Shown here: positions 1-8,875 of the stretch, piece after piece
How the letters are laid out: each line of letters starts with the position of its first letter
Numbering within the stretch: position 1 is the stretch's first letter
Assembly (NCBI RefSeq): GCF_021390595.1
Contig: NZ_JAJEJR010000003.1
Location: 930,001-994,000 of the forward strand
Length of the DNA: 64,000 bases
Source of the DNA: Paraburkholderia sp. HP33-1
GTDB taxonomy: Bacteria > Pseudomonadota > Gammaproteobacteria > Burkholderiales > Burkholderiaceae
Direction: 5' to 3'
Notes under the pieces: generated by a model
The model's database searches: none
Seen by the model: only the letters and a program-made list of their open reading frames with translations
Told to the model about the DNA's origin: nothing
Program-made: the position numbers and the translations under genes

Positions 1-213
1 GCTCAAGACGACGCCATTCAAGCTGAGGGAGACATCAAAGTGATGCCCATCATTTCCGATCCCCGGAAATGGCTCTGCGCCATGAGGCGTGGCTTGACGG
101 TGAAAATGGGTGGCGCGCCGATGTCTGGATCGCAGGGCGGCCCCTGCTCATCCGTGCCTGAATCCGGATTGCCATTCAAGATGTACAGGCGATCAACAAT
201 TCTGCACAGATAG
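1..213 (+). other. Possible 3' end of an unrecognised ORF
   Basis: Frame 1 is open from the window edge to a TAG at 211-213, giving about 70 residues. I recognise no motif, and the opposite strand is also largely open here, so coding status is undecided. The following 140 bases are AT-rich and probably hold the promoter of the DUF4148 gene. Confidence 0.2.
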
Positions 214-354
214 ATCGTGATTATTGCAATTTATGAAAAATATGGTTACAAAATAGGCGTTTACCCTTAATTACTATTTCCTTACAATCGCCTTAAAGGT
301 CGAAGACAAGCACACGCTTGTAGCGCCCCAACAGAAACCAAGGAGGTAGTAATC

Positions 355-777
355 ATGAGACCCATCGTTAGACTCGCCGCCTTTGTGGCTGCCATCGCCT
401 TCGCTGCTCCGATTACGGTTTTTGCCGCAGCAAACGTCGCAGCAAACCATCCGCTGACCCGCGCGGAAGTCCGTGAGCAACTGGTCGAGATCGAAGCGGC
501 GGGTTACAACCCGGCCCGTGCAAACCCGCGCGAATATCCGGCGGACATCCAGGCTGCCGAAGCCAAGGTCGCTGCGCAACACGCGGGCACGCCCGGCGTG
601 AGCGGCAGTCACCCGGTGACCGTCGTGGCAGTCAGTGAAGAAGTGATTGAGATCGAAAGCGTTGGCGACACCTCCGGAGTGGGTGGCGTCGTAAGCGGCT
701 CGTCCGCAGCGGGCGGCCCTGTCTACAAGAGCGAGGCAGCTCGCACCGGCCCGGGCTCGGTCTACTTCGGTCACTAA
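355..777 (+). CDS. DUF4148 family secreted protein
   Basis: A 140-residue protein with an N-terminal signal peptide (basic MRPIVR, hydrophobic stretch, FAAAN cleavage area) followed by the DUF4148 pattern: PLTRAEVREQLVEIEAAGYNP, then an Ala-rich segment. This family is very common in Burkholderia and relatives, usually in several copies; its function is unknown and it is presumed periplasmic. The start is well supported by a near-perfect Shine-Dalgarno AAGGAGGT at 340-347. The C-terminal half is Gly/Ser-rich and longer than in the shortest family members. It stands alone, with an AT-rich upstream region and a hairpin after it. Confidence 0.85.
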   Translation: MRPIVRLAAFVAAIAFAAPITVFAAANVAANHPLTRAEVREQLVEIEAAGYNPARANPREYPADIQAAEAKVAAQHAGTPGVSGSHPVTVVAVSEEVIEIESVGDTSGVGGVVSGSSAAGGPVYKSEAARTGPGSVYFGH

Positions 778-823
778 CCGGCTGACAAGCGACTGACCGA
801 CCGTCCGCCTGTCTTTCCATGGA

Positions 824-846
824 AGTGCGCAGAAACACTGCGCACT
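824..846 (+). terminator. Hairpin after the DUF4148 gene
   Basis: A 9-bp perfect stem (AGTGCGCAG / CTGCGCACT) with a 5-base loop lies 47 bases after the stop codon. No T run follows, so it is at best a weak or factor-assisted terminator. Confidence 0.35.
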
Positions 847-931
847 CACATCTACACCAACTGACTCGGGAAACGTAGTCGCCGTCAAACGCGACTGTTT
901 CATCTCGATCACTTCTTTTGTCAAAGCAGCC

Positions 932-1330
932 ATGAAATCAAAATTACTCGCGCATTTCATGATCGCCGCTCTGCTTGGCGCGTCGATCCCCGTTTTCGCC
1001 CAGCCTCACGACAAGCAGCGTCACAATGACTGGTCGGCGCACGGCCCGCAACAACACGACATGCGTCCGCCGCCCGGTCACGGTCATGGTCCCATGCCGC
1101 ACGAGGCCTATAGCGGCCGGCCGGGCGGCCCGATGCCGCGTGCCGACTGGCGCCAGGGCGATCGGCTTCCGCCTGAATACCGCGACCACAACTACGTAGT
1201 CGACGACTGGCGCGGCCACGGACTGCGACCGCCGCCGCGAGGCTATCACTGGGTTGGAGTGAACGGAGATTACGTGCTCGCCGCTATCGCAACTGGCATC
1301 ATTGCGGACGTCCTGCTCTCCGGCCACTAA
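932..1330 (+). CDS. RcnB-like periplasmic protein
   Basis: A 132-residue protein with a signal peptide (MKSKLLAHFMIAALLGASIPVFAQ), a His/Pro/Gly-rich middle (several HGHG and PPP runs, potentially metal-binding) and a C-terminal block, RGYHWVGVNGDYVLAAIATGIIADVLL, typical of the RcnB family (Ni/Co homeostasis factor in E. coli). Most Burkholderia RcnB-like proteins are uncharacterised, so only a periplasmic role, possibly metal- or envelope-stress related, is inferred. It lies 154 bases after the DUF4148 gene in the same direction; co-regulation is possible but not shown. Confidence 0.75.
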   Translation: MKSKLLAHFMIAALLGASIPVFAQPHDKQRHNDWSAHGPQQHDMRPPPGHGHGPMPHEAYSGRPGGPMPRADWRQGDRLPPEYRDHNYVVDDWRGHGLRPPPRGYHWVGVNGDYVLAAIATGIIADVLLSGH

Positions 1331-1451
1331 CACCGGCGGCAACCGTTTCAACGGGTTGGATTCATCCACGCAGACAGCGGCCGCGCACTAATCCGACGGG
1401 CAGCCGCTATTCACGCCGTTCAATCGGGTTCGCTCTGGTACGCGCCGCGCT

Positions 1452-1613
1452 ATCCGATTACCCCAAGATGCGCTACGCGGCGTGGCCAGAACGATGGGCG
1501 TCGCCGAGTATCAGCTCATGCGTGAAGTGCCGGCTGCCCTTGAGACCGGACCGCCGACCATCGATCAGATTGAGACCGAACTGCCGGGCGATCTTCCGGA
1601 TACCCCGATATAG
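1452..1613 (+). pseudogene. C-terminal remnant of a DUF1016 (YhcG-type PDDEXK nuclease) gene
   Basis: One frame reads ALRGVARTMGVAEYQL followed by a segment containing PTIDQIETELPGDLP and a TAG at 1611-1613. The GVAEYQL and IDQIE.EL.GDLP pattern matches the extreme C-terminus of DUF1016/YhcG proteins. The nuclease body is absent, so this is a decayed fragment. The remaining bases up to about 1890 show no convincing gene. Confidence 0.55.
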
Positions 1614-1939
1614 CATGCGCGTCACGCGCGCCTGAAGGCGAGCCCGAGCATTCGACGTCTACCTGACCGAGGACGAGCGGGCGGCGAATAATCCAGGTTG
1701 TGTGGAAACCCGATGGCATTGCGATCCGACGCGTGCCCCTGAACCCAGCGGCGCGTTTGACTGGCTTCAATCACTGCGATCAGCACGCGTCGACGAGACC
1801 GCAAAACCTGCACCCGCGGGACCAAAGCGGTCGTAAGATTCTTCGAGTGCCCCATGCGAAGGATTCGCCTTAGATAACATTGCAGCGAAGCAAGATGTGG
1901 CATCCAATTGAGTTTGCCGGTCATCCTCGCCCGTTCGCG

Positions 1940-3154
1940 ATGAAACTACTTCCAAAGCCACTGAACACCCGCCTGCAACTACGCAAGAAACTGCGTCGCG
2001 CCAGTGGCTTTCAAATCGCCATTGCTCATCGTCTGCGACAGCTTAATGTCGAGGATTGGCGCACAGTAACTGCCGGGCAAAGCTTTTATTTTTCGCCTGA
2101 ATACCTGCAAATGATTGAAGTGGCAGGTCCGGCCAATCTCGAGCCGCGCTACGCCTTGATCTCGGATGACGACGGACCGCTGGCCACAGTCTGCATGCAA
2201 ATCGTCCAGGTGAGCCTCGAACACTTTGGTGAACAAGGCAAGCCCAAGCTCAAAGTTCCACTCAGAGAGCGTATTCTTGTCTGCGGCAACCTGCTCAGTT
2301 ACGGGCAGCACGGCGTTTGTTTCGCGCCCGGCAGCACTCCTGCGGAACTGTGGCCTGCGGTGGCGGAGGCACTCTATCGTACCCGCCGATCCGAAAAGCT
2401 GGATGGTCAGACCAACGTGATTCTGGTTAAGGACATTCTGGAGGCCGACAAGGTACCCAGTTCCTGCCTCGGGAACCTCAGCTATTCTGCCGTCGAAACC
2501 GAGCCCAACATGGTGCTGACGCTACCCGAAGGCATCGATACCCACGATGACTATCTTGCCAGTCTTGCTTCCAAGTACCGCAATGCCGTCAGGTCCCAGA
2601 TCTACAAACCGTTCGATGCGGCTGGATTCCGGATCGAACGCCTTGAGACGGTGGCGTCGGTCGCCGGACGTTTGCAGGATCTTTATCTGCAGACTCACGC
2701 CCATGCCAGCTTGCGCCCGTTTATGCTGGATCAGGAATACTGGCCTGCGTTAGCGCTAGCTGCCGGCGCATGCGTCGCTTTCCACGTCGCCGTTAAGGGT
2801 AGCCAGATTTATGGCTTCGTTGTCACGCTCAAGGATGCGGAGACGGCGGTCGTCTGGCACATCGGTTTCGATCGCGAAGCAGCCGGCAATGGTGTGCCGC
2901 TGTATCTGCGCCTTCTGCATGCATCATTGACGCAGGCAATCGATTTCCGTTGCCGGCGCGTCTCTTTCGGCAGAACGGCGCTTGCACCCAAAGCGCGAAT
3001 TGGCTGTCTGCCGGAGCCGATGCAGATTTGGGTGCGGCACCGCCAGCCTCTGCTAAACCAGGCCATCAGCCCTTTGCTGCGACTGATCCAGCACGAAGAG
3101 GCGCCGGAATGTTCCCCTTTTAAGAAAACATCGAACCACTCTGAAGAGCTTTGA
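1940..3154 (+). CDS. GNAT/FemAB-like acetyltransferase (peptidogalycan biosynthesis-like)
   Basis: About 404 residues from ATG 1940; an upstream ATG at 1895 and a TTG at 1880 are alternatives, none with a clear Shine-Dalgarno. The architecture is that of large GNAT-fold proteins annotated as peptidogalycan biosynthesis or BioF2-like acetyltransferases: a first half with the core FYFSPEYLQMIE, and a second half with SKYRNAVRSQ, HVAVKGSQIYGFVVTLKD and HIGFDREAAGNGVPLYLRLLHASL, which read as the acyl-CoA-binding beta-strand and helix. Substrate unknown. It has no operon partner and is flanked by transposase and nuclease debris. Confidence 0.65.
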   Translation: MKLLPKPLNTRLQLRKKLRRASGFQIAIAHRLRQLNVEDWRTVTAGQSFYFSPEYLQMIEVAGPANLEPRYALISDDDGPLATVCMQIVQVSLEHFGEQGKPKLKVPLRERILVCGNLLSYGQHGVCFAPGSTPAELWPAVAEALYRTRRSEKLDGQTNVILVKDILEADKVPSSCLGNLSYSAVETEPNMVLTLPEGIDTHDDYLASLASKYRNAVRSQIYKPFDAAGFRIERLETVASVAGRLQDLYLQTHAHASLRPFMLDQEYWPALALAAGACVAFHVAVKGSQIYGFVVTLKDAETAVVWHIGFDREAAGNGVPLYLRLLHASLTQAIDFRCRRVSFGRTALAPKARIGCLPEPMQIWVRHRQPLLNQAISPLLRLIQHEEAPECSPFKKTSNHSEEL

Positions 3155-3269
3155 TATTCGTATAGCCGTATATGGACTCCCACCTATCAGCAAGATCGGT
3201 GCGCATTTTGAAGGTCTCGAATGCTTCTGTTCATTCGGCTTTTGATGTGCCTGCCATCAGCACAAGCCC

Positions 3270-3440
3270 TTTCGCTTCAACCTCAGCCTGCGCGATATCG
3301 AGGAGTTGCTGCTAGAACGCGACGTGAGCGTGACGTACGCGAGCGCAGGATTGTGACTGACCAACTGCGCAGCTATCCGGCAGCGAAGGCGGACATTGCG
3401 GAACTGGCCGACGTGACGATAGATGCCGGCTTGTAGACAA
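3270..3440 (+). pseudogene. IS6-family transposase remnant
   Basis: Two pieces in different frames: FRFNLSLRDIEELLLERDVSVTY (typical N-terminal IS6 segment, from 3270) and IVTDQLRSYPAAKADIAEL (the region around the second catalytic Asp of IS6 transposases, 3350-3410). The section between them is deleted. The second piece closely resembles the larger IS6 fragment at 26792-27396. Confidence 0.65.
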
Positions 3441-3464
3441 TTCGCGGGATCGAAGAACCGGGGG

Positions 3465-4382
3465 TTACACCCCCTGCTCCGGTTTTCTGATCGCGGATGA
3501 CCCTGCCTGACCGGCGGCTGTGTCGGTGGCCGTTGCGGCCGTCGCGCTCGGCACGATGTGCAATTCGCGGGTGCGCAACGGCAGCGAACAATGCGCGTCG
3601 GTCAGTGTTTGACGCACCTGGCGCGCGAGTTCCCACCGCATGGTCCAGAACATGTCCGTGTTCGACCAGACGCGGATATTCAGCACCGCCGTGCTGTCGT
3701 CGAAGCGGATGACCATAACCTGCGGCGCGGGATCGCGGAGCGCACGCGGGTCGGCCGCGGCGAGGGTGCGCAGCGCCTCAAGCGCGCGATCCACATCGTC
3801 ACCGATCGAGATCTCCACTTCGAGATCGAGCCGGCGCATCGGATTACGGCTGAAGTTGCGGATCGAATTGCTCCACAACGCGCTGTTCGGCACGTATTCG
3901 CAAATGCCGTCGGGTTTGGTGAGGCGCGTCGTGAACAGATTGACTTCGACGACCGTGCCCGCGACACTGCCCGCTCCGCCTTCGATATAGTCGCCGACCT
4001 TGAACGGCCGCAACACCAGCAACATGATGCCGGCCGCGATGTTCTGCATCGTGCCTTGCAGCGCGAGACCGATTGCAAGACCGGCGGCGCCAAGCACGGC
4101 AATGATACTGGCCGTCTGGATGCCTAACTGCGACAGCGCGCCGACGATCGCGACAATCCGGATGCCCCACAGGCCAATGTCGCAGAGGATCGGTCGCAGC
4201 GTGGCGTCCATGCGTGATTGACGCGCGAGCAGCCGGCGCAGCGACAACGAAGCGCGGCGCGCGACCCACCATCCGATCACCAGTATCGCCGCAGCGGCGC
4301 ACAGACGAATCGAGAGCGCGGTGAGCGTATCCAGCAGGAAGTCCCATCTGTCGGGACTGATTTCGACGAGAAGATTCTCCAT
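3465..4382 (-). CDS. Small-conductance mechanosensitive channel (MscS family)
   Basis: A 305-residue inner-membrane protein. Hydrophobic segments near residues 20-40, 68-85 and 90-125 precede the pore helix, where the Gly/Ala pattern VLGAAGLAIGLALQGTMQNIAAGIML and then FKVGDYIEGG are the MscS hallmark. A beta domain follows (VPNSALWSNSIRNFSRNPMRR) and the soluble C-terminal cage ends in an Ala/Thr-rich tail. Length fits a minimal MscS (E. coli MscS 286 residues). The channel opens under membrane tension and releases solutes during hypo-osmotic shock. Monocistronic and divergent from the DedA gene. Confidence 0.9.
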   Translation of the reverse strand: MENLLVEISPDRWDFLLDTLTALSIRLCAAAAILVIGWWVARRASLSLRRLLARQSRMDATLRPILCDIGLWGIRIVAIVGALSQLGIQTASIIAVLGAAGLAIGLALQGTMQNIAAGIMLLVLRPFKVGDYIEGGAGSVAGTVVEVNLFTTRLTKPDGICEYVPNSALWSNSIRNFSRNPMRRLDLEVEISIGDDVDRALEALRTLAAADPRALRDPAPQVMVIRFDDSTAVLNIRVWSNTDMFWTMRWELARQVRQTLTDAHCSLPLRTRELHIVPSATAATATDTAAGQAGSSAIRKPEQGV

Positions 4383-5049
4383 GTGTCTTGACGATCCCTT
4401 TTTTGGACAGCGGGTAGATTGCCGCGTGCCAGTATCGACGATATACGTGGACGAACTCGATTGGCTTCCGCGAATTTAACCAGATAACTTCCATTTTGGG
4501 TATTTTCAGCGGTTAAAGCCGCGTGATTTATCTGAGCCTGTTATCCAGGTCGCTTCCCGGAATAGCCGTCTGTCACCATCGATCTTCCGTCGTCGTAACG
4601 GGAGCCGCTCGAGCGAGCGGCCGCCCGCTCCGGCGCCCATAAACGGCCTCGCCCGCGTGACTTCGAGGAACCGGAAACGATGTCCTCACACCCCGTTCAA
4701 CTTTCTCTGCGGGCGTTTCGATAACCGCTCAAGTTACCCACAGAAACTGGGCACAAGCCTGTGGACAACAGGCTCATGACTCGCTCAACGCATTGAACGC
4801 ATTGGTTTTCACTCGCACGCTTCTGATGAGTCGGCTGCGGCGTCGTATACGCACTAGCAGAGCCTTGCCGCAGGCGGTTTGGTACCCTTAAAACCGCCAG
4901 TTCCAGCACGCGGTCGGGGAGACAGCGCTAGCTGGCTGCTCGCGACCTCGGTGCGCAAGGCGCTTCCGCCCGCCGGCCGCACAGTGCGGGCCCGCCGCAC
5001 GCGTGCCGTTATACTGCTCCCTCGACAAACGGACACGTAGCCGGCACAC
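4383..5049. other. 667-bp intergenic region with two DnaA-box-like 9-mers
   Basis: No supported gene. It separates the divergent MscS and DedA genes and should hold both promoters. At 4734-4742 (TTACCCACA) and 4760-4768 (TGTGGACAA, the reverse orientation) two sequences each differ by one base from the DnaA box TTATCCACA, facing each other 17 bases apart. There is no rep or dnaA gene nearby. Confidence 0.4.
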
Positions 5050-5721
5050 ATGGCGACGTTCATGCAATTCGTCTTGCGACTGGAACAGGACCTCGAAGCG
5101 CTGCTGGTCCAGCATGGACCGTTGGCCTACGCAATCGTCGGGGCGATCGTCTTCTGCAGTGTCGGCGTACTGCCGCTCGTCATTCTGCCCGCGGACATGC
5201 TGCTGTTCCTGTCCGGCGCACTCGCCGCTGTCGGCGTGCTGCAGCCTGTGTGGCTCGCGCCGGTGCTGGTCGGGGCCGCCGTTTCCGGAACCGTGTTCAA
5301 CTATGCGCTCGCACTTGCGGTCGCGTCGGTATGGAAACCGAAGCGCAGCGGCTGGATCGACAAGGTCAGTGGGCGAACGCGCACACTCTATGCTCGTCAC
5401 GGCGCCGCGCTGCTGCTGTACTCTCCGTTCATCGCAATCGTCCGGGCGGTCGCGCCCGCGGTCGCCGGCGCGACGAAGATGCCGTTTCGCCGCTTCGTGC
5501 GCTTCGCGACCGGCGGCGCAGTGATCTGGATATGCTCACTCGCGGGGCCCGGTTATTTCTTTGGCAACGTGCCATGGGTCCGCTCGCACCTGCCGGCTGC
5601 GATGGCGATCGTGATCGGCGCGGGTGTCGTCGCGCTCGTCGTCAGCCTGCTATGGCGAGGACGGCGCAGGCACCGCACCACCGATCCGACGCTATCCGAC
5701 GAAAAGTCCCGCTGCGACTGA
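5050..5721 (+). CDS. DedA/VTT-domain membrane protein
   Basis: A 223-residue polytopic membrane protein. Features of the DedA/SNARE-associated (VTT) family are an N-terminal amphipathic segment, hydrophobic spans near 24-70, re-entrant-like motifs around LPADMLLFLSGALAA, the segment YARHGAALLLYSPFIAIVRAVAPAVAGATKMPFRRF with the conserved Arg and Pro-Ala-Gly, and a terminal span before a basic tail. DedA proteins are lipid scramblases/flippases of undecaprenyl phosphate or phospholipids needed for envelope integrity. The AI-2E-type permease gene begins 48 bases after its stop, so the two are probably co-transcribed. Confidence 0.8.
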   Translation: MATFMQFVLRLEQDLEALLVQHGPLAYAIVGAIVFCSVGVLPLVILPADMLLFLSGALAAVGVLQPVWLAPVLVGAAVSGTVFNYALALAVASVWKPKRSGWIDKVSGRTRTLYARHGAALLLYSPFIAIVRAVAPAVAGATKMPFRRFVRFATGGAVIWICSLAGPGYFFGNVPWVRSHLPAAMAIVIGAGVVALVVSLLWRGRRRHRTTDPTLSDEKSRCD

Positions 5722-5768
5722 CCCGGCGGCCCACAACCCGGCAGGCAGCGCTGCTCGCGAGGAAACGC

Positions 5769-6800
5769 ATGAACCAGGGTCTGCTGAAATGCACATGTGC
5801 GGCCGTGCTCGCAACACTGCTCGGGTGGGGACTGTATGTCGGCCGCCCCGTGCTGGTGCCGATTGCGTTCGCCATCATCGCGACGTATGTGGTCTTCGGT
5901 CTCGCCAAGCTGCTGCGCCGCCTTCCCTACCTCGGTGCTCCCCTGCGGGACGGCCTGCGCCACGCGATCGCTGCGACGCTGATGCTCTTCACGGTCTATC
6001 TGTCGGTCGACCTGCTGCTGTCTGACAGGGACCGGCTGATGGCCGTCGCGCCGAAGTACGAGGCGACGCTGCTCCTATTGCTTACGAGGTTCGCCGCGCT
6101 GCTGCACATCGAAACGGAGGCGAACTGGGCTGCGATCCGCCGCGATCTGTTGGCGAGCGTCAACGTGCAGGCGATCATGACCGCCACGCTGTCGTCGGTG
6201 TCGTCGCTACTCGCGGCGATCATCGTCGTGCTGCTTTATGCGACGTTCTTTCTCATCGAGCACGCGAAATACCGCCGCAAGCTCGTGAACTTCGCGGGCG
6301 GCTCGACGCGGATCGTGTCGGTAATCGACGAGATCAACTCGAAGATCGGCGTCTATCTCGCTATGAAGACCCTGCTTGGCGCGATCCTTGGCATCGCGAG
6401 CTGGATCTGCATGCGGCTCGTCGGACTCGAATTCGCGGAGCTTTGGGCAGTGCTGATCGGCCTGCTGAACTTCATCCCGTATGCGGGCTCGTGGATCTCG
6501 GTCGCGGTGCCGACGCTGCTAGCCGCGCTGCAGTTCGGCCAGTGGAACGCGGCGCTCGTGCTGTTCATCTCGCTCACGCTCGCGAACTTCGTGGTCGGCC
6601 ATCTCCTCGACCCGTGGCTGATGGGCGGCTCACTGAACCTGAGCCCCGCAGTAATCCTGATCAGCCTGGCAGTGTGGTCGTCCATCTGGGGCATCGCGGG
6701 TGCCTTCCTCGCAGTGCCGATCACCGTCGGCCTGGTCATTGCGTTTTCCGCGTTCGAATCGACACGTCGTTTCGCAGTTCTCCTGACGAACGACGACTAA
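5769..6800 (+). CDS. AI-2E family (PerM/YdiK-like) membrane transporter
   Basis: A 343-residue polytopic protein starting at ATG 5769. The frame is open further upstream, but that extension overlaps the DedA gene and reads as its shadow. Typical family pattern: two N-terminal spans (VLATLLGWGLYVGRPVLVPIAFAIIATYVVFGL), a soluble loop around 90-150, then spans including LLNFIPYAGSWISVAVPTLLAALQFG and FVVGHLLDPWLMGGSLNLSP, the most conserved block of AI-2E transporters. The family exports or exchanges small molecules or Na+/H+; the substrate cannot be told here. Second gene after the DedA protein. Confidence 0.85.
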   Translation: MNQGLLKCTCAAVLATLLGWGLYVGRPVLVPIAFAIIATYVVFGLAKLLRRLPYLGAPLRDGLRHAIAATLMLFTVYLSVDLLLSDRDRLMAVAPKYEATLLLLLTRFAALLHIETEANWAAIRRDLLASVNVQAIMTATLSSVSSLLAAIIVVLLYATFFLIEHAKYRRKLVNFAGGSTRIVSVIDEINSKIGVYLAMKTLLGAILGIASWICMRLVGLEFAELWAVLIGLLNFIPYAGSWISVAVPTLLAALQFGQWNAALVLFISLTLANFVVGHLLDPWLMGGSLNLSPAVILISLAVWSSIWGIAGAFLAVPITVGLVIAFSAFESTRRFAVLLTNDD

Positions 6801-7129
6801 CGTTGTTCGCCCGTCGGTGACGACCGATAGCTTCGGGGATACATCGCGCGCGAGTCCGCCATGTCTCACGAACCGGACTTCGCGTTCGAAAACTGTCGAA
6901 AGGCGGTTCAGGAATGTCCCGCCGAAACGACTCGACCTGCCGCGCCAGTTCTGCCCCGCTCAGGGGCCGGTGATGGATTGTTGTGGCGTTTCATGGATGC
7001 CGGAACCTCGCGACCGATTAGTTTGTTTTTTTCAGTTGTAGAGCGTCGGCCTGCTCACGGCTAGTCTCTGTCGCATTAACGCGGCCGAGTGAGATCTGTC
7101 GACCCGTAACGCATGACGAGCATGATGGC
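6801..7129. other. Non-coding stretch before the IS6 fragment
   Basis: I see no supported gene or RNA. Short open frames here have no recognisable motifs. The right part probably contains the degraded left end of the IS6 element whose transposase fragment follows. Confidence 0.4.
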
Positions 7130-7530
7130 AAAACGAAGACGCTACACAAGACGCTGCCCGGTGGCCTTGGCAAGGTACCGAAGCGATTGCACTATCCACT
7201 GGCGGTGATTCTGCTGTGCGTGCGCCGGTATCCGGCGTATTCGTTGAGCCTGCGCAACCTCGAAGAGATGATGCTGGAGCGTGGAATCGAGATGGATCAT
7301 TCGAGCGTGCATGGCTGGCTCATCAAGCTCGGGCCGCTGTTCGAAGAGGCGCTTCGCAATCGCATGCGTGTGATGGGCAGGAGCCGGCGCGTCGGTGAGA
7401 CTTACGTCAAGGTCAAAGGCCAATGGAAGTATTTGTACCGTGCCGCCCGACACGGAGGGCAAGATGGTTGACTTCCTGCTACGAGTCCATCGTGACAAGG
7501 CGGCTGCTCTTCGTTATTTCAGGAAGGGAT
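7130..7530 (+). pseudogene. IS6-family transposase, N-terminal half, frameshifted
   Basis: The frame reads KTLPGGLGKVPKRLHYPL, then LCVRRYPAYSLSLRNLEEMMLERGIEMDHSSVHGWL and RRVGETYVKVKGQWKYLYRA (the helix-turn-helix and first catalytic region of IS6 transposases). At about 7447 one base is gained (GCCCGACACGG where the family expects GCCGTCGACACGG or similar), moving into the frame that continues [24 protein letters not shown]. Similarity stops near 7530, where hydroxypyruvate isomerase sequence begins. About half the usual transposase is missing. Confidence 0.75.
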
Positions 7531-8030
7531 CGACCAGAACGGCGAGCCCGAGACGATTAGCCGGCAGCCAACGACAGATCCAGCCAAGACCGGCCGACAA
7601 ATTGCATTTCGGAATGTATTCACAGCCGATCCAGCCGTCGTAGCCGAGCGAATCGATCAGGTCGAACGGACACGGATAATTCACTTCGCCCTCGTCGGGC
7701 TCGTGGCGGTGCGGCACGCCCGGGACCTGGATATGGACGATGCCTGCGAGCAGCGTCTTCAGCTTCACCGCGAGGTCGCCTTCGGCGATCTGGCAGTGAT
7801 ACAGGTCGAACTGCGCCTTCAGGTTCGGCGCGCCGACCTCGCGGCAGACGTCGTACGCGTCCTGCTGCCGGTTCAGGAAATAGCGGGGTATGTAGCGCGT
7901 GTTGATCGGCTCGATCACGATCATCTTGATTTCAGCGCGGTTTCGACGCTGCGCCTGAAATCGTCATCGCGCCCCGGTAGCGCTGTAATCCGTTCGGGCA
8001 GAAAATCTCCCGCGGCACCGTCGCCACTAC
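7514..8030 (-). pseudogene. hyi: Hydroxypyruvate isomerase, broken
   Basis: The C-terminal half is readable: [62 protein letters not shown] and [12 protein letters not shown], the barrel strands and metal-binding residues of the Hyi sugar-isomerase family (hydroxypyruvate to tartronate semialdehyde, glyoxylate metabolism). Upstream, in another frame, [32 protein letters not shown] matches the N-terminal third. The middle barrel strands (roughly 60 residues) and the extreme N-terminus are missing, and the 3' end abuts the IS6 fragment. It cannot make a functional enzyme. Confidence 0.75.
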
Positions 8031-8225
8031 AGATATCTCTAGATTTATCAACCAAATAGCCAAATGGTGCATCATGAAGCATGCTCCTGGCTGATGATAG
8101 AACGATTGGAGACGAGCCTGGTTAGGCGTCGATGGAAGTGTTAACATTTGTTACTCGACTGTCCCTCGGCGTCTTTCACCAGTCGTCATGCGATGGGACG
8201 GTCATCTCGTCGGAGGTCAGGAGCG

Positions 8226-8825
8226 ATGACTCCCGCCATCATCATCCTGCTCGTGCTCCTGGGCGTCGGGCTGCTGCTCGCGCTCTGGCTCATGGGCATT
8301 TACAACAGGCTGGTGGTCGCCAGGAACCGCTTCGAGAACGCCTTCGCCCAGATCGACGTGCAGCTCAAACGCCGCTACGACCTGATTCCGAACCTGGTCG
8401 AAGCCGTCAAGGGCTACATGGGCCACGAGAGGGAGACGCTCGACGCCGTCATCAAGGCCCGCAACAGCGCGATGGCGGCCGAGCAGAAAGTCGCCGCCAA
8501 CCCCAGCGACCCGGCGGCCATACGGGGGTTCAACCAGGCCGAGGCCCAGTTGGGCGGCACCCTGGGCCGGCTCTTTGCCCTGTCCGAGGCGTACCCCGAC
8601 CTCAAGGCCAACCAGAACATGCTCGCCCTGCAGGAGGAACTGACCTCGACCGAAAACAGGATCGGCTTCTCCCGGCAAGCCTTCAATGACGCCGCCACCG
8701 AGTACAACATCCGGCGCGAGGTCTTCCCCGCCGTTATGGTGGCCGGCATGTTTGGATTCAAGGAAGCAGCACTGCTCGAAACCGCGGAGGCCGAGCGCGC
8801 CGCGCCGAAGGTGTCGTTCCGGTAG
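8226..8825 (+). CDS. lemA: LemA family protein
   Basis: A 199-residue protein with one N-terminal transmembrane helix (PAIIILLVLLGVGLLLALWLMGIYN) and a coiled-coil cytoplasmic or periplasmic domain with the LemA signature: RNRFENAFAQIDVQLKRRYDLIPNLVEAVKGYM, then LGRLFALSEAYPDLKANQN and FNDAATEYN. ATG 8226 is chosen because GGAGGTCAGGAG lies just upstream; the open frame extends further but without motifs. LemA proteins are widespread and often paired with an M48 protease, as here (50 bases to the next gene). Molecular role unknown, probably envelope quality control. Confidence 0.9.
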   Translation: MTPAIIILLVLLGVGLLLALWLMGIYNRLVVARNRFENAFAQIDVQLKRRYDLIPNLVEAVKGYMGHERETLDAVIKARNSAMAAEQKVAANPSDPAAIRGFNQAEAQLGGTLGRLFALSEAYPDLKANQNMLALQEELTSTENRIGFSRQAFNDAATEYNIRREVFPAVMVAGMFGFKEAALLETAEAERAAPKVSFR

Positions 8826-8875
8826 CGCGGAACCGCCACGGCTCCGCGCTTCAAGCGCCCAAAACCGCGCCGACC

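Noticed and set aside
5250..5768. N-terminal extension of the AI-2E transporter to 5250
   Set aside because: It overlaps the DedA gene and reads as its out-of-frame translation; ATG 5769 starts the real membrane protein.
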